The position numbers were made by a program, and so were the translations under genes. From assembly GCF_012034205.1 (NCBI RefSeq), contig NZ_JAATEM010000026.1, positions 1 through 64,000 of the forward strand: a DNA stretch of 64,000 nucleotides, in the 5' to 3' direction. The notes beneath the pieces were generated by a model. It had not been told where the DNA came from. It saw nothing but the letters and a program-made list of their open reading frames with translations, and did not search any database. This stretch comes from Streptomyces composti. GTDB taxonomy: Bacteria; Actinomycetota; Actinomycetes; Streptomycetales; Streptomycetaceae. The stretch's first letter is position 1. The number at the start of each line of letters is the position of its first letter. Below are positions 52,083-60,785 of this stretch, piece after piece.

Positions 52083-52569
52083 CCAGGGACCCGACGCGGA
52101 GGTCGAGGTCGTGCTGGTCAAGGCGGGCCGCACCAAGATCCGGTACCCGGCGCGGCTGCTGTCCGACGACGGCCGCAGGATCGCGGTGCGGGCCCCCTGG
52201 GCGGGCGGTGGCGTGCGCGACTTCGGCTTCGTCCGTTTCGAGCCCGGTGACGTCTTCACCGAGTACTACTGGCGCGACCGCTGGTACTCCGTGAAGGAGG
52301 TCCGCGCACACGACGGCACGCTCAAGGGCCACTACTGCGACATCGCCCGCCCGGCCGTCCGCTCCGGCGAGGAGCTGGTCGTGGAGGATCTGGACCTCGA
52401 CCTGTGGTGCTCGGCGGACGGCACGGACGTACGGCGGCTCGACGAGGACGAGTTCGCGGCCGGCGGTCTCCAGGAGTCCGATCCCGCGGCAGCGGCAGCG
52501 GCCGTCGCCGCCCTCGACGACCTGGAGTCCCTGGCCCGCGCGGGCGGCCTCGGCAGCATCCTGGCCTGA
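52063..52569 (+). CDS. DUF402-family protein
   Basis: A 168-residue protein with the DUF402 core: YYWRDRWYSVKEVRAHDGTLKGHYCDIARP near 65-95 and DLDLDLWCSADG near 110-121. The family includes nucleoside phosphatase/FomD-like barrel proteins that bind divalent metal. The aspartate-rich DLDLDLW would be the metal site. Its start overlaps the GNAT gene by 20 bases, so the two are co-expressed. Confidence 0.85.
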   Translation: MSANSADQGPDAEVEVVLVKAGRTKIRYPARLLSDDGRRIAVRAPWAGGGVRDFGFVRFEPGDVFTEYYWRDRWYSVKEVRAHDGTLKGHYCDIARPAVRSGEELVVEDLDLDLWCSADGTDVRRLDEDEFAAGGLQESDPAAAAAAVAALDDLESLARAGGLGSILA

Positions 52570-52633
52570 CCGGCCCCGGCGGCTGCGCCGACGAGGTGAC
52601 CGAACCCTCGCCTTTCGGCGTCCCGCCGAGGAA

Positions 52634-52710
52634 GCGAGCCCCGGCTCCGGCGCCCCTGGCCGACCGGGCTCGACTCCGGCCTCCGCCGGAGCGACGGGGC
52701 CAGGGCTCGC
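52634..52710. terminator. large nested hairpin after the DUF402 gene
   Basis: Outer arms GCGAGCCC (52634) and GGGCTCGC (52703), middle arms CCCTGGCC (52654) and GGCCAGGG (52698), and an inner 7-bp CTCCGGC/GCCGGAG hairpin (52674-52691) nest concentrically. It can fold as RNA in either direction and could terminate transcription from both sides. Confidence 0.55.
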
Positions 52711-52714
52711 CCCG

Positions 52715-53103
52715 GTAGCGCCACCACCGCGTGGCGCTCGTCGTCCATCTGCCTTCCCCACAGCGCCGGGTCGGTGGAGAGCCGCTCCAGGCGCAGGTAT
52801 CCGGCGAGCAGTGCGGTGAGCCGGTCCGCCGGTACGCCGACCGGGCTCACCGTGCCCCACACCCCCTTGACCAGCACCAGCCGTCCGCCCGGCCGCAGCA
52901 GTCCCCGCCAGGGCCGCAGCACCCGGCCGGGTCCGGCAGCGTCCACAGCACATGGCGGACGAGGACGGCGCCGAAGCGCTGCTCGCCGACCGGCGGCACG
53001 CCCCCGCGTCGCCGCACAGGAACACCGCGACGTGCCCGGCGGGCTTCTCCCCGTCGGAGGAGGCGGCCGCGGCGTCCCGGTCGATGGCGCTGTCGTCGGT
53101 CAT
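52715..53103 (-). pseudogene. decayed class I SAM methyltransferase
   Basis: Three reading-frame pieces read as one protein. The start MTDDSAIDRDAAAASSDGEK runs to CGDAG (53103-53005). After a frameshift comes VPPVGEQRFGAVLVRHVLWTLPDP, and after another comes RPWRGLLRPGGRLVLVKGVWGT, continuing to PALWGRQMDDERHAVVALPGR (to about 52715). These match the post-motif-I half of SAM-dependent methyltransferases. The segment that should hold the GxGxG SAM-binding loop is missing, so the gene is both shifted and internally deleted. Confidence 0.7.
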
Positions 53104-53247
53104 GCCGCCCAGCGTGACACCCGCCACTGACAGTCCCCTCGTGACCGGGGCCACAGACAGACCGGGACCGATGAGGAACTCTCCCCCGAAAGGTCCACCT
53201 CCGTGAGAACACGACACGGAAGTCCGGCGGACCTGGAGGAGGCAGCC

Positions 53248-53382
53248 ATGCGCCGTGTCACCGTGCACAAGCCCCTGAAGAAGTCCGACGCGCGCCGGGT
53301 GCGCGAGGAGGCCGAGGAGCGCCCCTCGGGCCGGCCGGAGATCCGCCGGGACATCGCCCGCACCTGGTGGCCCGAGGGCTGA
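53248..53382 (+). CDS. 44-residue basic peptide gene
   Basis: A small complete gene, too short for most gene callers: MRRVTVHKPLKKSDARRVRE... ending IARTWWPEG. The ATG has GGAGGAGG 6 bases upstream, one of the best ribosome sites in the window. The charged, helical, coiled-coil-like middle and the Trp-Trp end suggest a folded or binding peptide, not junk. Function is unknown. Nothing on the opposite strand explains it. Confidence 0.65.
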   Translation: MRRVTVHKPLKKSDARRVREEAEERPSGRPEIRRDIARTWWPEG

Positions 53383-53638
53383 ACCCCCCGGCCGGCGCGG
53401 GCGGTTCCGCGTGCTCCTCCGTGTGCGCACGGTAGCTGTCTGAGCTGAGCCTGAGCACTCCCTTAACGCGGCCATAAGGATTCCCGATCAGGGCCTTGGC
53501 CAGGCGATTTCCCGGCTTTCCGGGGCTAGCTTCTGATGCATCCCCCACGGGATCCCCTCACCGGGTTCCGCCCTGCGGGACGCCCCCGTCCCGCACAGGC
53601 TCCCCACGCCAGTGATCGTTTCGAGGAGTTGCTTCCCC

Positions 53639-54658
53639 ATGCCCGCACGCCGCAAGGCCGCCCTCGCCGCTGCCGGTCTCGTCCCGCTCGCCCTGACCGC
53701 CCTGTCCGCCGCACCGGCGTCCGCGCACGGCTCGATGGGCGACCCGGTCAGCCGGGTCTCGCAGTGCTACGCCGAGGGCCCGGAGAGTCCCAAGTCGGCG
53801 GCGTGCAAGGCGGCCGTCGAGGCGGGCGGCACCCAGGCGCTCTACGACTGGAACGGCATCCGCATCGGCGACGCCGGCGGGCGCCACCAGGAACTGATCC
53901 CGGACGGCAAGCTGTGCAGCGCCAACAACGAGGAGTTCAAGGGCCTCGACCTGGCCCGCACGGACTGGCCGGCGACCAGCGTGAGCGCCGGCTCGTACAC
54001 CTTCAAGTACCGGGTGACGGCCCCGCACAAGGGCACCTTCAAGGTGTACATCACCAAGCCGGGCTACGACCCGTCCAAGCCGCTGTCCTGGGACGACCTG
54101 GACCTGGCGAACCCGGTGGCGACGGCCACCGACCCGGCCGCGTCCGGCGGCTTCTACACCTTCAGCGGCACCCTCCCCGAGCGGTCCGGCAAGCAGCTGC
54201 TGTACGCGATCTGGCAGCGCTCGGACAGCCCTGAGGCGTTCTACTCCTGCTCGGACGTCACCTTCGGCGGCGGCTCCGCGGCCGGCTCCGGCGCCACGCC
54301 GAAGAAGGCGCCCGCGCCGGCCGCCTCCGCGCCGACCGAGCAGCAGATCGAGGAGGGCGCCGCCAAGTCGACGGTGGAGAACCACGGGCACGGCGACGAC
54401 GACCCGAGGACCTCGGCGGCACCGGCTGCCGAGAAGGCCGGGAAGGACGAGGCCGGCGAGGCGTCCGGCACCGCTCCCGAGGCGGCCGCCGGTGCCAACC
54501 AGCCGAAGGCGGCGTCCGCGGGGCAGAACCTCGCGGAGACCGGCGGTGACGCCAACACCCCGTACCTGATGATCGGCGGTGCGGCGGCGCTGGCGCTCGG
54601 CTCGGCGGCGCTGTTCGCCTCCAGCCGGCGGCGCGCGGCGGGCCGGCACGGCCGCTGA
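53639..54658 (+). CDS. cell-wall-anchored AA10 lytic polysaccharide monooxygenase
   Basis: A 339-residue secreted copper enzyme. The signal peptide ends at APASA, leaving His30 as the new N-terminus, and a second histidine is His130 (copper histidine brace). Phe209 in DVTFGG is the axial aromatic. The AA10 domain ends near 215. A Pro/Ala/Glu-rich linker leads to LAETG (298-302), a membrane helix and a basic tail, a sortase class E-type sorting signal. It would oxidatively cleave chitin or cellulose at the cell surface. Confidence 0.9.
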   Translation: MPARRKAALAAAGLVPLALTALSAAPASAHGSMGDPVSRVSQCYAEGPESPKSAACKAAVEAGGTQALYDWNGIRIGDAGGRHQELIPDGKLCSANNEEFKGLDLARTDWPATSVSAGSYTFKYRVTAPHKGTFKVYITKPGYDPSKPLSWDDLDLANPVATATDPAASGGFYTFSGTLPERSGKQLLYAIWQRSDSPEAFYSCSDVTFGGGSAAGSGATPKKAPAPAASAPTEQQIEEGAAKSTVENHGHGDDDPRTSAAPAAEKAGKDEAGEASGTAPEAAAGANQPKAASAGQNLAETGGDANTPYLMIGGAAALALGSAALFASSRRRAAGRHGR

Positions 54659-54674
54659 CCCGGCCGGACGACCG

Positions 54675-54711
54675 GGGGGCCTGTCCGGCGGCTCAGGCCG
54701 GACAGGCCCCC
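54675..54711 (+). terminator. bidirectional hairpin terminator
   Basis: A perfect 15-bp stem (54675-54689 and 54697-54711) with loop GGCTCAG, placed between the convergent LPMO and lipase genes. Confidence 0.8.
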
Positions 54712-54727
54712 GTACGCGTTCCGCACT

Positions 54728-54774
54728 CTGACACGTGTCAGTCTCACGTGTCAGCGGTCACCTACACGTGTCAG
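54728..54774. repeat. three CACGTGTCAG repeats
   Basis: CTGACACGTGTCAG at 54728-54741 is a perfect 14-bp palindrome. Two more CACGTGTCAG copies follow at 54745-54754 and 54765-54774. The third overlaps the stop codon of the convergent lipase gene. Confidence 0.85.
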
Positions 54775-55637
54775 CCGAGGACCGAGGCACAGGTCGTTCT
54801 CTTCGCGTGGGCCGGATCGAGGGCGTTGGCCACCTCGTGGAAGGCGATGCGGTCGATCAGGCCGATGGCCACGTGCTCGGACAGATCGAGCGGACACAGG
54901 TCCTGCAGCAGGACGTTGCGCACGTTCGGACCGCTGAGGAACTGGTTGCGGTACGGGGTGAGCACCTCGTCGTACCGGGTGACGAGGACGGTGTAGCTCA
55001 CGCCGGGGACGGTGTCGCCGCCCGCGTTGAGCTTGGTGAGGAAGTCGGAGCCGGCGATCTGCTGGGCGAGTGCGGGGGTGGCGGTGCTCAGCAGGTCCCC
55101 GGCGCCCGGGAAGTACGGCAGCAGCTTGGCGAGCCCCAGCAGGGTGGTGCCGTGGTTGTTGGGCGCGATGCCCACGAGGGCGTTCACCTCGGCGGCGCCG
55201 CCGAGGAACTTGAGGTAGTAGCGGGGCATCATGCCGCCCTGCGAGTGGCCGACGATGTCCACCTCGTCGGCGCCGGTGGCGGCGAGCACCTTGTCGACGA
55301 ACGCGTCGAGCTGCTCCGCGGACTTCTCGATGGGGCCGAGGCCGTGGAAGAAGGGGACTCCGGGGAGCTGCCCGTAGTCGAGGGAGAAGACGCAGTAGCC
55401 GCGGTGCTTGAGGTAGGGCGCGAGGCCGAGCCAGTTGTCGACGGAGTTGCCGAAGGTGCCGTGCACCAGGACGACGGGCCGGGGGTGGGCGGCGGAGGGC
55501 TTGCAGCGGTAGTCGTTCCAGCCGCGGCTGGGTGCGGCCTCGGCGGCCTGGGCGCTGGTGGCGGTGGGAACGGTGACGGCCGCGGCGGCGAGGATCAGGG
55601 CGGCGAGTGGTCTGAGAACACGTTTCCAGGGCAGCAT
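54771..55637 (-). CDS. secreted alpha/beta-hydrolase lipase
   Basis: A 288-residue secreted lipase. A signal peptide (RVLRPLAALILAAAAVTVPTATSAQA) precedes PVVLVHGTFGN with the oxyanion HG near 57-58. The nucleophile elbow is GHSQGG near 137, and the catalytic Asp and His lie in the VTRYDEVLTP and DLSEHVAIG segments. The family resembles Bacillus LipA/Streptomyces EstB esterases. AAGGAGATC precedes the ATG. A CRP-like site lies 40 bases upstream. Confidence 0.9.
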   Translation of the reverse strand: MLPWKRVLRPLAALILAAAAVTVPTATSAQAAEAAPSRGWNDYRCKPSAAHPRPVVLVHGTFGNSVDNWLGLAPYLKHRGYCVFSLDYGQLPGVPFFHGLGPIEKSAEQLDAFVDKVLAATGADEVDIVGHSQGGMMPRYYLKFLGGAAEVNALVGIAPNNHGTTLLGLAKLLPYFPGAGDLLSTATPALAQQIAGSDFLTKLNAGGDTVPGVSYTVLVTRYDEVLTPYRNQFLSGPNVRNVLLQDLCPLDLSEHVAIGLIDRIAFHEVANALDPAHAKRTTCASVLG

Positions 55638-55675
55638 CGCGTGATCTCCTTGCGAAGGGTGGGGTCCTTGCGCCT

Positions 55676-55691
55676 TGTGATCCGGATCACG
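55676..55691. promoter_or_regulatory. CRP-like binding site
   Basis: TGTGA-TCCGGA-TCACG agrees with the CRP/FNR consensus TGTGA-N6-TCACA at nine of ten positions and contains the perfect 14-bp palindrome GTGATCCGGATCAC. Its position, 39 to 54 bases upstream of the lipase start, suits direct control of that promoter. Confidence 0.5.
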
Positions 55692-55798
55692 AAGATGCTG
55701 TTCACTCGTCAAGTTACGGGCGAGTAGCTCCGGTGGGAAGTTACGCGTCGGTAAAAACTTCCAGTGATAACCGACAGCGGATCGAACCCGACAGCACA

Positions 55799-56023
55799 TC
55801 ACCGACCAGGCCGGACGGGCCCGTCGGGCGCGATCCGCGCCAAACGCTCCCACAGCAGCCGCAGTTCACCCTCGCCCGGCACCGTGCTCCACCCCCGCAC
55901 CGCCTCGGTGGCCGCCTCCTCGGCCGCCCGGGTGCACGCCCGCCCCGGCTCGGCCGGCACCACCGGCCGGGCCCGCGCATCCACCGGATGCGGCCGCCGC
56001 TCGGCGCACCCCCGGCCCACCAT
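55799..56023 (-). CDS. possible short ORF or gene remnant
   Basis: A 74-codon frame (MVGRGCAERRPHPVDARA... LLWERLARIAPDGPVRPGR) with very high GC in third positions, which argues for real coding or recent decay. An in-frame TGA stop lies a few codons upstream (near 56058), and the frame before it also reads as protein (DGVTVAEPAAHRG). There is no ribosome site. It lies directly downstream of imuB. I do not recognise a family. Confidence 0.3.
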   Translation of the reverse strand: MVGRGCAERRPHPVDARARPVVPAEPGRACTRAAEEAATEAVRGWSTVPGEGELRLLWERLARIAPDGPVRPGR

Positions 56024-56209
56024 CTCCTCGGCGGGGGTGACCGGCGGCCTGCTCGGTCACCCCCGATGCGCGGCCGGCTCGGCGACCGTCACCCCGTCCC
56101 TCGGTGGGCCCGGAGGCGGAGCCGGCGGACGGGACGCGGATCGCGCCGTCCTGGGCTCGCTGAACGCCGCCGCCCCGAGGCCCGTCGCCCCGAGCCACGC
56201 ACCCGGGCA

Positions 56210-57178
56210 CTACGCCGCCAGCGAGCCCGGCATCACGGCCCGGGGCCCGAACCTGGCCCGCGCGCGGTCGGCGACCTCCTCCAGGCGGCGCACCTTCTCG
56301 TCCACCGGGTCGAAGGTGAGCTGACGGGCGGCCTGTTCGGCGGGGTCGAGCCCTTCCACGCGCAAGGCCATCGCGCGGACCCGGGCGCGCTGCAGCCCGA
56401 GCGCCTCGTAGAGGGCGTAGGCGGCCCGGGTCAGCGCCGCCGAGTGCGCCGTCGGCTCCTCCAGCGTGCGGGTGCGGGTGGTCGCCGACCGGTCGGCGTA
56501 GCGCACGGTGAGGGTGAGGGCGCGGCAGACCTTGTCCACGGCGCGCAGCCGGGCGCCCAGTTCCTCGGCGGCCGACAGCAGGGCGCGGCGGTGCCGCTCG
56601 GGGCTCAGCTCGTCGCGGCCGAAGGGGCGTTCGGTGGCCAGTGACCGGGAGACGGCGTTCGGGACGACCCGGCCGCGGTCGATGCCCTGTGCCTTCTCCC
56701 GCAGTTCACGGCCGGCGCGCGCGCCCAGCAGCCGCTGCAGCGTGGACAGCGGTGCTCCGGCGACCAGGCCGAGGGTGTCGAGGCCGTACTCGCACAGGGT
56801 GCGGGCGGTCCTGGTGCCGACCCCGGGCAGGGCGGCCACGGGCTTGCCGGCGAGGTACTCCGCGACGGCGTCCTCGGGCACCACGCCGGTCACTCCGGGC
56901 CGGGCGTCCCGCAGCGCCATCCTGGCCAGCATCGGTCCCGGCCCGGCGCCGATCACGCAGTCGACCCCGTGCAGCGCGAGGGCGCGGACCCGGATCACCG
57001 AGGCCAGTTCGAGCGCGGTGCGCCCGAAGTACCGCTCGGCACCGTGCAGATCGGCCAGCGCTCCGTCCGGCGGCAGGGCCTGGACGACAGGGGTGAACTC
57101 CTCCAGCAGCCCGAGCAGCCCCGGCAGGGCCGCCTCGTGCGCCGACGGCAGCTGGAAACGTACGCAGAGGATGGTCAT
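56210..57178 (-). CDS. imuB: ImuB-like Y-family polymerase relative
   Basis: A 322-residue Y-family protein. The palm, finger and thumb segments are recognisable (YFGRTALELASVIRVRALALHGVDCVIGAGPGPMLARMA and LAGKPVAALPGVGTRTARTL). The catalytic acidic motifs are replaced: DMDAF becomes CVRFQ and SIDE becomes ALADL. This makes it ImuB-like and non-catalytic, a hub protein and not an active DinB polymerase. Its ATG overlaps the DnaE2 stop by four bases, forming a dnaE2-imuB operon. Confidence 0.82.
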   Translation of the reverse strand: MTILCVRFQLPSAHEAALPGLLGLLEEFTPVVQALPPDGALADLHGAERYFGRTALELASVIRVRALALHGVDCVIGAGPGPMLARMALRDARPGVTGVVPEDAVAEYLAGKPVAALPGVGTRTARTLCEYGLDTLGLVAGAPLSTLQRLLGARAGRELREKAQGIDRGRVVPNAVSRSLATERPFGRDELSPERHRRALLSAAEELGARLRAVDKVCRALTLTVRYADRSATTRTRTLEEPTAHSAALTRAAYALYEALGLQRARVRAMALRVEGLDPAEQAARQLTFDPVDEKVRRLEEVADRARARFGPRAVMPGSLAA

Positions 57179-60100
57179 CCCGCACTCCCCGGACTCTGGT
57201 GCCACAACTTCCTTCCCACCGCGGGCCCCTCGCCCGCGGGGCGCAGATCGGCCCAGGGGTGCATCTCGTACCCCGTGGGCATCCGGATCCTCCTGTTCTC
57301 CCTGTTCTCCCTGCTCTCGCCGCTCTCCCCGCTCTCCTTGTCCTCCCTGGCCTCCATCGGGTCCCGGGCCGCGGAACCGGCCGGCGCGGGCCGCCCGTCC
57401 GAGCCGGCGAGCCGCCTGCGGGCGGCGCCGTCGCTCCCGGTGTCCCCGGCGCCGGTCCCGCCGGGCGCAGCCAGCCGTGCCGCGACCCCCTCCAGCCCCT
57501 CCGCCCGCCGCACCTCCAGCAGCTCGGCGAGGTTCCAGGCCGCCGAGCCGACCACGCTGAGGCTGCGCGGCCCGCGGCGCTGCACCACCCCGCGCACCAG
57601 CAGCAGCCAGGAGTGGAAGACGGTGTGGGCGCAGGCGTCGTGGGAGTCGTCGAAGAAGGCGAGGTCGACCAGGCCCGTGCCGTCGTCCAGGGTGGAGAAG
57701 ATGACCCGCTTGCCGGAGCGGATGGGCGGTGTCTGGGTGGCCGCCTTGGCGCCCGCGACCAGCACCGTCTCCCCGTGTCTGGCCTCGCGCAGCCGCCGCG
57801 CGGAGACCACGCCCAGCTCGGCCAGGAACTCCCGGTGGTCGTCCATCAGATTGCGCGAGGCGTCCATGGACAGCACGCCCAGCTCGGCGCTGAGCCGCTC
57901 CGCCGAGGTGAGGTCGGGCAGTCCGGCCGGCGCGGTCTTCCGTCCGCCGGCCAGGGGGAGCTGGTCGCCGCGTCCGCCGCGCGCGCCCCGGTGCAGCTCG
58001 GTCAGATGCAGCTGCAGATCGCGCCGGTTGGCGCCGAACGCGTCCAGCGCGCCGACCTGGGCCAGCCGCTGCGCGACGGGCCTGCTGGGCCGGGCCCGTT
58101 CCCAGAAGTCGAGGAGGGAGGCGTACGGCTGCCCCTCGGCGATCCGCTCCGCCTCGGCCTCGCTGATGCCGTGCACGTCGGAGAGCGCCAGCCGCAGGCC
58201 CCACGCCTTCGCGCCCACCCCACCCGATTCAGACACCAGTTCGATCCGGTGTGCGACTCCCGACTTGTTCACGTCCAGTGGCAGGATCGGCACCCCGCGC
58301 CGCCGCGCGTCCGCCAGCAGCAGCCGCTTCGGGTACATCCCGGGGTCGTGGGTGAGCAGCCCGGCGTAGAAGGCGGCCGGGTGGTGGGCCTTCAGCCACG
58401 CCGACTGGTACGTCGGCACGGCGAAGGCGACGGCGTGCGCCTTGCAGAAGCCGTACGAGCCGAAGGCCTCGACGATCTCCCAGGTCCGCTGGATCGTTTC
58501 CGCGTCGTAGCCCCGGTCCGCCGCGTGCTGGGCGAACCACACCTTGATGCGCCCCTGCGACTCCGGGTCGGACAGCCCGCGCCGCACCCGGTCCGCCTCG
58601 CCGCGCCCGCAGCCGGTCATGATCGAGACGATGTCGATGACCTGCTCGTGGAAGACCACCACCCCGTACGTCCCCTTCAGCGGCTCCTCGAGGTCGGGGT
58701 GCGGACAGCGCACCGGCGCCCGCCCGTGCCGCGCCTCGATGAACGGCCGCACCATGTCGGCGGCGACCGGCCCCGGACGGAACAGGGAGATGTCCACCAC
58801 GAGGTCGTGGAAGGTGGCCGGCTGGAGCCGCCCCACCAGGTCCCGCTGGCCCGGCGACTCGATCTGGAAGCAGCCGAGCGTCTCGGTGGACCGGATGAGC
58901 GCGTACGTCGCCGGGTCGCCCTCGGGCACCGCGTCCAGGTCGATCCGCTCCCCCGTCGCCCGCTCCACCTCGGCGACCGCGTGCGCCATCGCCGACTGCA
59001 TCCGCACACCCAGCACATCGAGCTTGAGCAGCCCGAGGTCCTCCACGTCGTCCTTGTCGAACTGCGCCATGGGGAAGCCCTCGCCGCTGGTCGGCATGAC
59101 CGGCGTCCGGCCGAGCAGGGAGGCGTCGGAGAGCAGCACCCCGCAGGGGTGCATGGCGATCCCTCGAGGGAGCGCGTCCAGCGCCTCGACCAGTTCCCAC
59201 AGCCGCCCGTACTTCTCCTGCTCCCCCGCCAGCTGCCGCAGTTCGGGCAGTTCCTGGAGCGCCGCGCGGGCGTCGCGGGCGCGGATGTGCGGGAAGGACT
59301 TGGCGACGCGGTCGATCTCGGCCGGGTCCATGGACAGCGCGGCGCCGACGTCGCGGATGGCGTGGCGCACGCGGTAGGTCTCCGGCATCGCGACCGCGGC
59401 GACCCGCTCCGCCCCGAACCGGTCGATGATCGCGCGGTACACCTCCAGGCGGCGGGCGGACTCCACGTCGATGTCGATGTCGGGCAGCACCACCCGCTCC
59501 TTGGACAGGAAGCGCTCCATCAGCAGCCCGTGCTCGACCGGGTCGGCGTGCGCGATGCCCAGCAGGTGGTTGACGAGCGAGCCCGCGCCGGAGCCCCGGG
59601 CGGCCACCCGGATGCCCATGTCCCGCACGTCGTCGACCACTTGGGCGACGGTCAGGAAGTACGAGGCGAAGCCGTGGTGGGCGATGATGTCCAGCTCGTG
59701 GTGCATCCGCTCCCAGTACTCGCGGCGCCCGGCGTAGCCGCGCAGCACCATGCCCGCCGCCGCCCGGGAGGCCAGCGCCCGCTGGGCGGTGCGCCGGCCG
59801 GCCCCGACGAGGTGCGGTTCGGGGAAGTGGACGCTGCCCATGCCGAGGTCGTCCTCGGGGCCGACCAGGCACTCGGCGGCCGTGGCCTGCGTCTGCTCGA
59901 GCAGCCGGTGCGCCGCCTCCCGGCTGAAGCCCGCGGCCTCCACGACCCGCTCGGCGATCCTCGCCATCTCGTCCGGGCCCTTGAGCCAGGCCTCGCCCGG
60001 GTCGAGTCCCTGGGCGGGGTCGATGGGGACCAGCCGGCGGGCGGCGTCCAGGACGTCGGCGACCGGGCCGAGGCCGGGGTCGGCGTAGCGGACGGCGTTG

Positions 60101-60750
60101 CTGAGCACGGGGCGGACGCGCTGCTCGGCGGCGAAGCCGAGGGTGCGGGCGGCCAGGCGCAGGGAGCCGGGACCGGTGCCGGTGCGGCCGTGCCAGACGG
60201 CCTCCAGGCGCAGGGCGTCGCCGTAGACCTCCCGCCAGGGGGCGAGCAGCCGGGCGGCGCGGTCGGGGCGGCCGGCCGCGAGCGCGCGGCCGACGTCGGA
60301 GTCGGGGCCGAGCAGCACGGTCAGGCCGTCGGCGTGGTTGTCCTCCCAGGACAGCCGCGGCAGGCCCTCGGCGGTGTGGGCGGCGGAGACCAGCCGGCAC
60401 AGATCGGCCCAGCCGCGGGCGCCGTCCCGGGCGAGGAAGGTGACCCGGGGCGTCGATTCGTCGATGAAGGCACCGCCGCGCACCGGGGTGCGGCGCCGCT
60501 CCCTGCGGACGGACCCGTCACCCTGCGCCGCGGGCGGAGCCACCGCCAGCTCCGCGCCGAACAGGGGGCGGACGCCGGCCGCGGCGCAGGCCTTGGCGAA
60601 ACGGACGGACCCGGCGAGGCTGTCGCGGTCGGTGAGGACGAGGGCGTCCATGCCCCGTTCGCCGGCGCGCTCGGCCAGCCGTTCCGGGTGGGAGGCGCCG
60701 TAGCGCAGGGAGAACCCGGAGACGGTGTGCAGATGCGTGAAACCCGGCAC
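57175..60750 (-). CDS. dnaE2: error-prone DNA polymerase III alpha, DnaE2/ImuC
   Basis: A 1191-residue C-family polymerase. The N-terminal PHP domain starts FTHLHTVSGFSLRYGAS. The polymerase core has PDIDIDVESARR, which holds the catalytic aspartates, and the motif YGVVVFHEQVIDI. An OB-fold is near 960-1080. The tail has a run of ESG/ENR triplets encoded by a 9-bp repeat. The GTG start has GGGAGG 5 bases upstream. It makes translesion DNA synthesis after damage and is induced from an SOS box at 60786. Confidence 0.93.
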   Translation of the reverse strand: MPGFTHLHTVSGFSLRYGASHPERLAERAGERGMDALVLTDRDSLAGSVRFAKACAAAGVRPLFGAELAVAPPAAQGDGSVRRERRRTPVRGGAFIDESTPRVTFLARDGARGWADLCRLVSAAHTAEGLPRLSWEDNHADGLTVLLGPDSDVGRALAAGRPDRAARLLAPWREVYGDALRLEAVWHGRTGTGPGSLRLAARTLGFAAEQRVRPVLSNAVRYADPGLGPVADVLDAARRLVPIDPAQGLDPGEAWLKGPDEMARIAERVVEAAGFSREAAHRLLEQTQATAAECLVGPEDDLGMGSVHFPEPHLVGAGRRTAQRALASRAAAGMVLRGYAGRREYWERMHHELDIIAHHGFASYFLTVAQVVDDVRDMGIRVAARGSGAGSLVNHLLGIAHADPVEHGLLMERFLSKERVVLPDIDIDVESARRLEVYRAIIDRFGAERVAAVAMPETYRVRHAIRDVGAALSMDPAEIDRVAKSFPHIRARDARAALQELPELRQLAGEQEKYGRLWELVEALDALPRGIAMHPCGVLLSDASLLGRTPVMPTSGEGFPMAQFDKDDVEDLGLLKLDVLGVRMQSAMAHAVAEVERATGERIDLDAVPEGDPATYALIRSTETLGCFQIESPGQRDLVGRLQPATFHDLVVDISLFRPGPVAADMVRPFIEARHGRAPVRCPHPDLEEPLKGTYGVVVFHEQVIDIVSIMTGCGRGEADRVRRGLSDPESQGRIKVWFAQHAADRGYDAETIQRTWEIVEAFGSYGFCKAHAVAFAVPTYQSAWLKAHHPAAFYAGLLTHDPGMYPKRLLLADARRRGVPILPLDVNKSGVAHRIELVSESGGVGAKAWGLRLALSDVHGISEAEAERIAEGQPYASLLDFWERARPSRPVAQRLAQVGALDAFGANRRDLQLHLTELHRGARGGRGDQLPLAGGRKTAPAGLPDLTSAERLSAELGVLSMDASRNLMDDHREFLAELGVVSARRLREARHGETVLVAGAKAATQTPPIRSGKRVIFSTLDDGTGLVDLAFFDDSHDACAHTVFHSWLLLVRGVVQRRGPRSLSVVGSAAWNLAELLEVRRAEGLEGVAARLAAPGGTGAGDTGSDGAARRRLAGSDGRPAPAGSAARDPMEAREDKESGESGESRENRENRRIRMPTGYEMHPWADLRPAGEGPAVGRKLWHQSPGSAG
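57292..57354. repeat. 9-bp tandem repeat in dnaE2
   Basis: CCTGTTCTC-like units occur seven times head to tail between 57292 and 57354. The period is a multiple of three, so changes in copy number stay in frame. Read on the minus strand they encode alternating Glu-Ser-Gly and Glu-Asn-Arg triplets. Confidence 0.85.
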
Positions 60751-60785
60751 ACGCACCTCCCGCACTCGTGAGCCACGACCGACTC

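Noticed and set aside
55866..56210. 114-codon minus-strand frame downstream of imuB
   Set aside because: Gly/Arg/Ala-rich, no ribosome site; the 55799-56023 frame has better coding statistics here.
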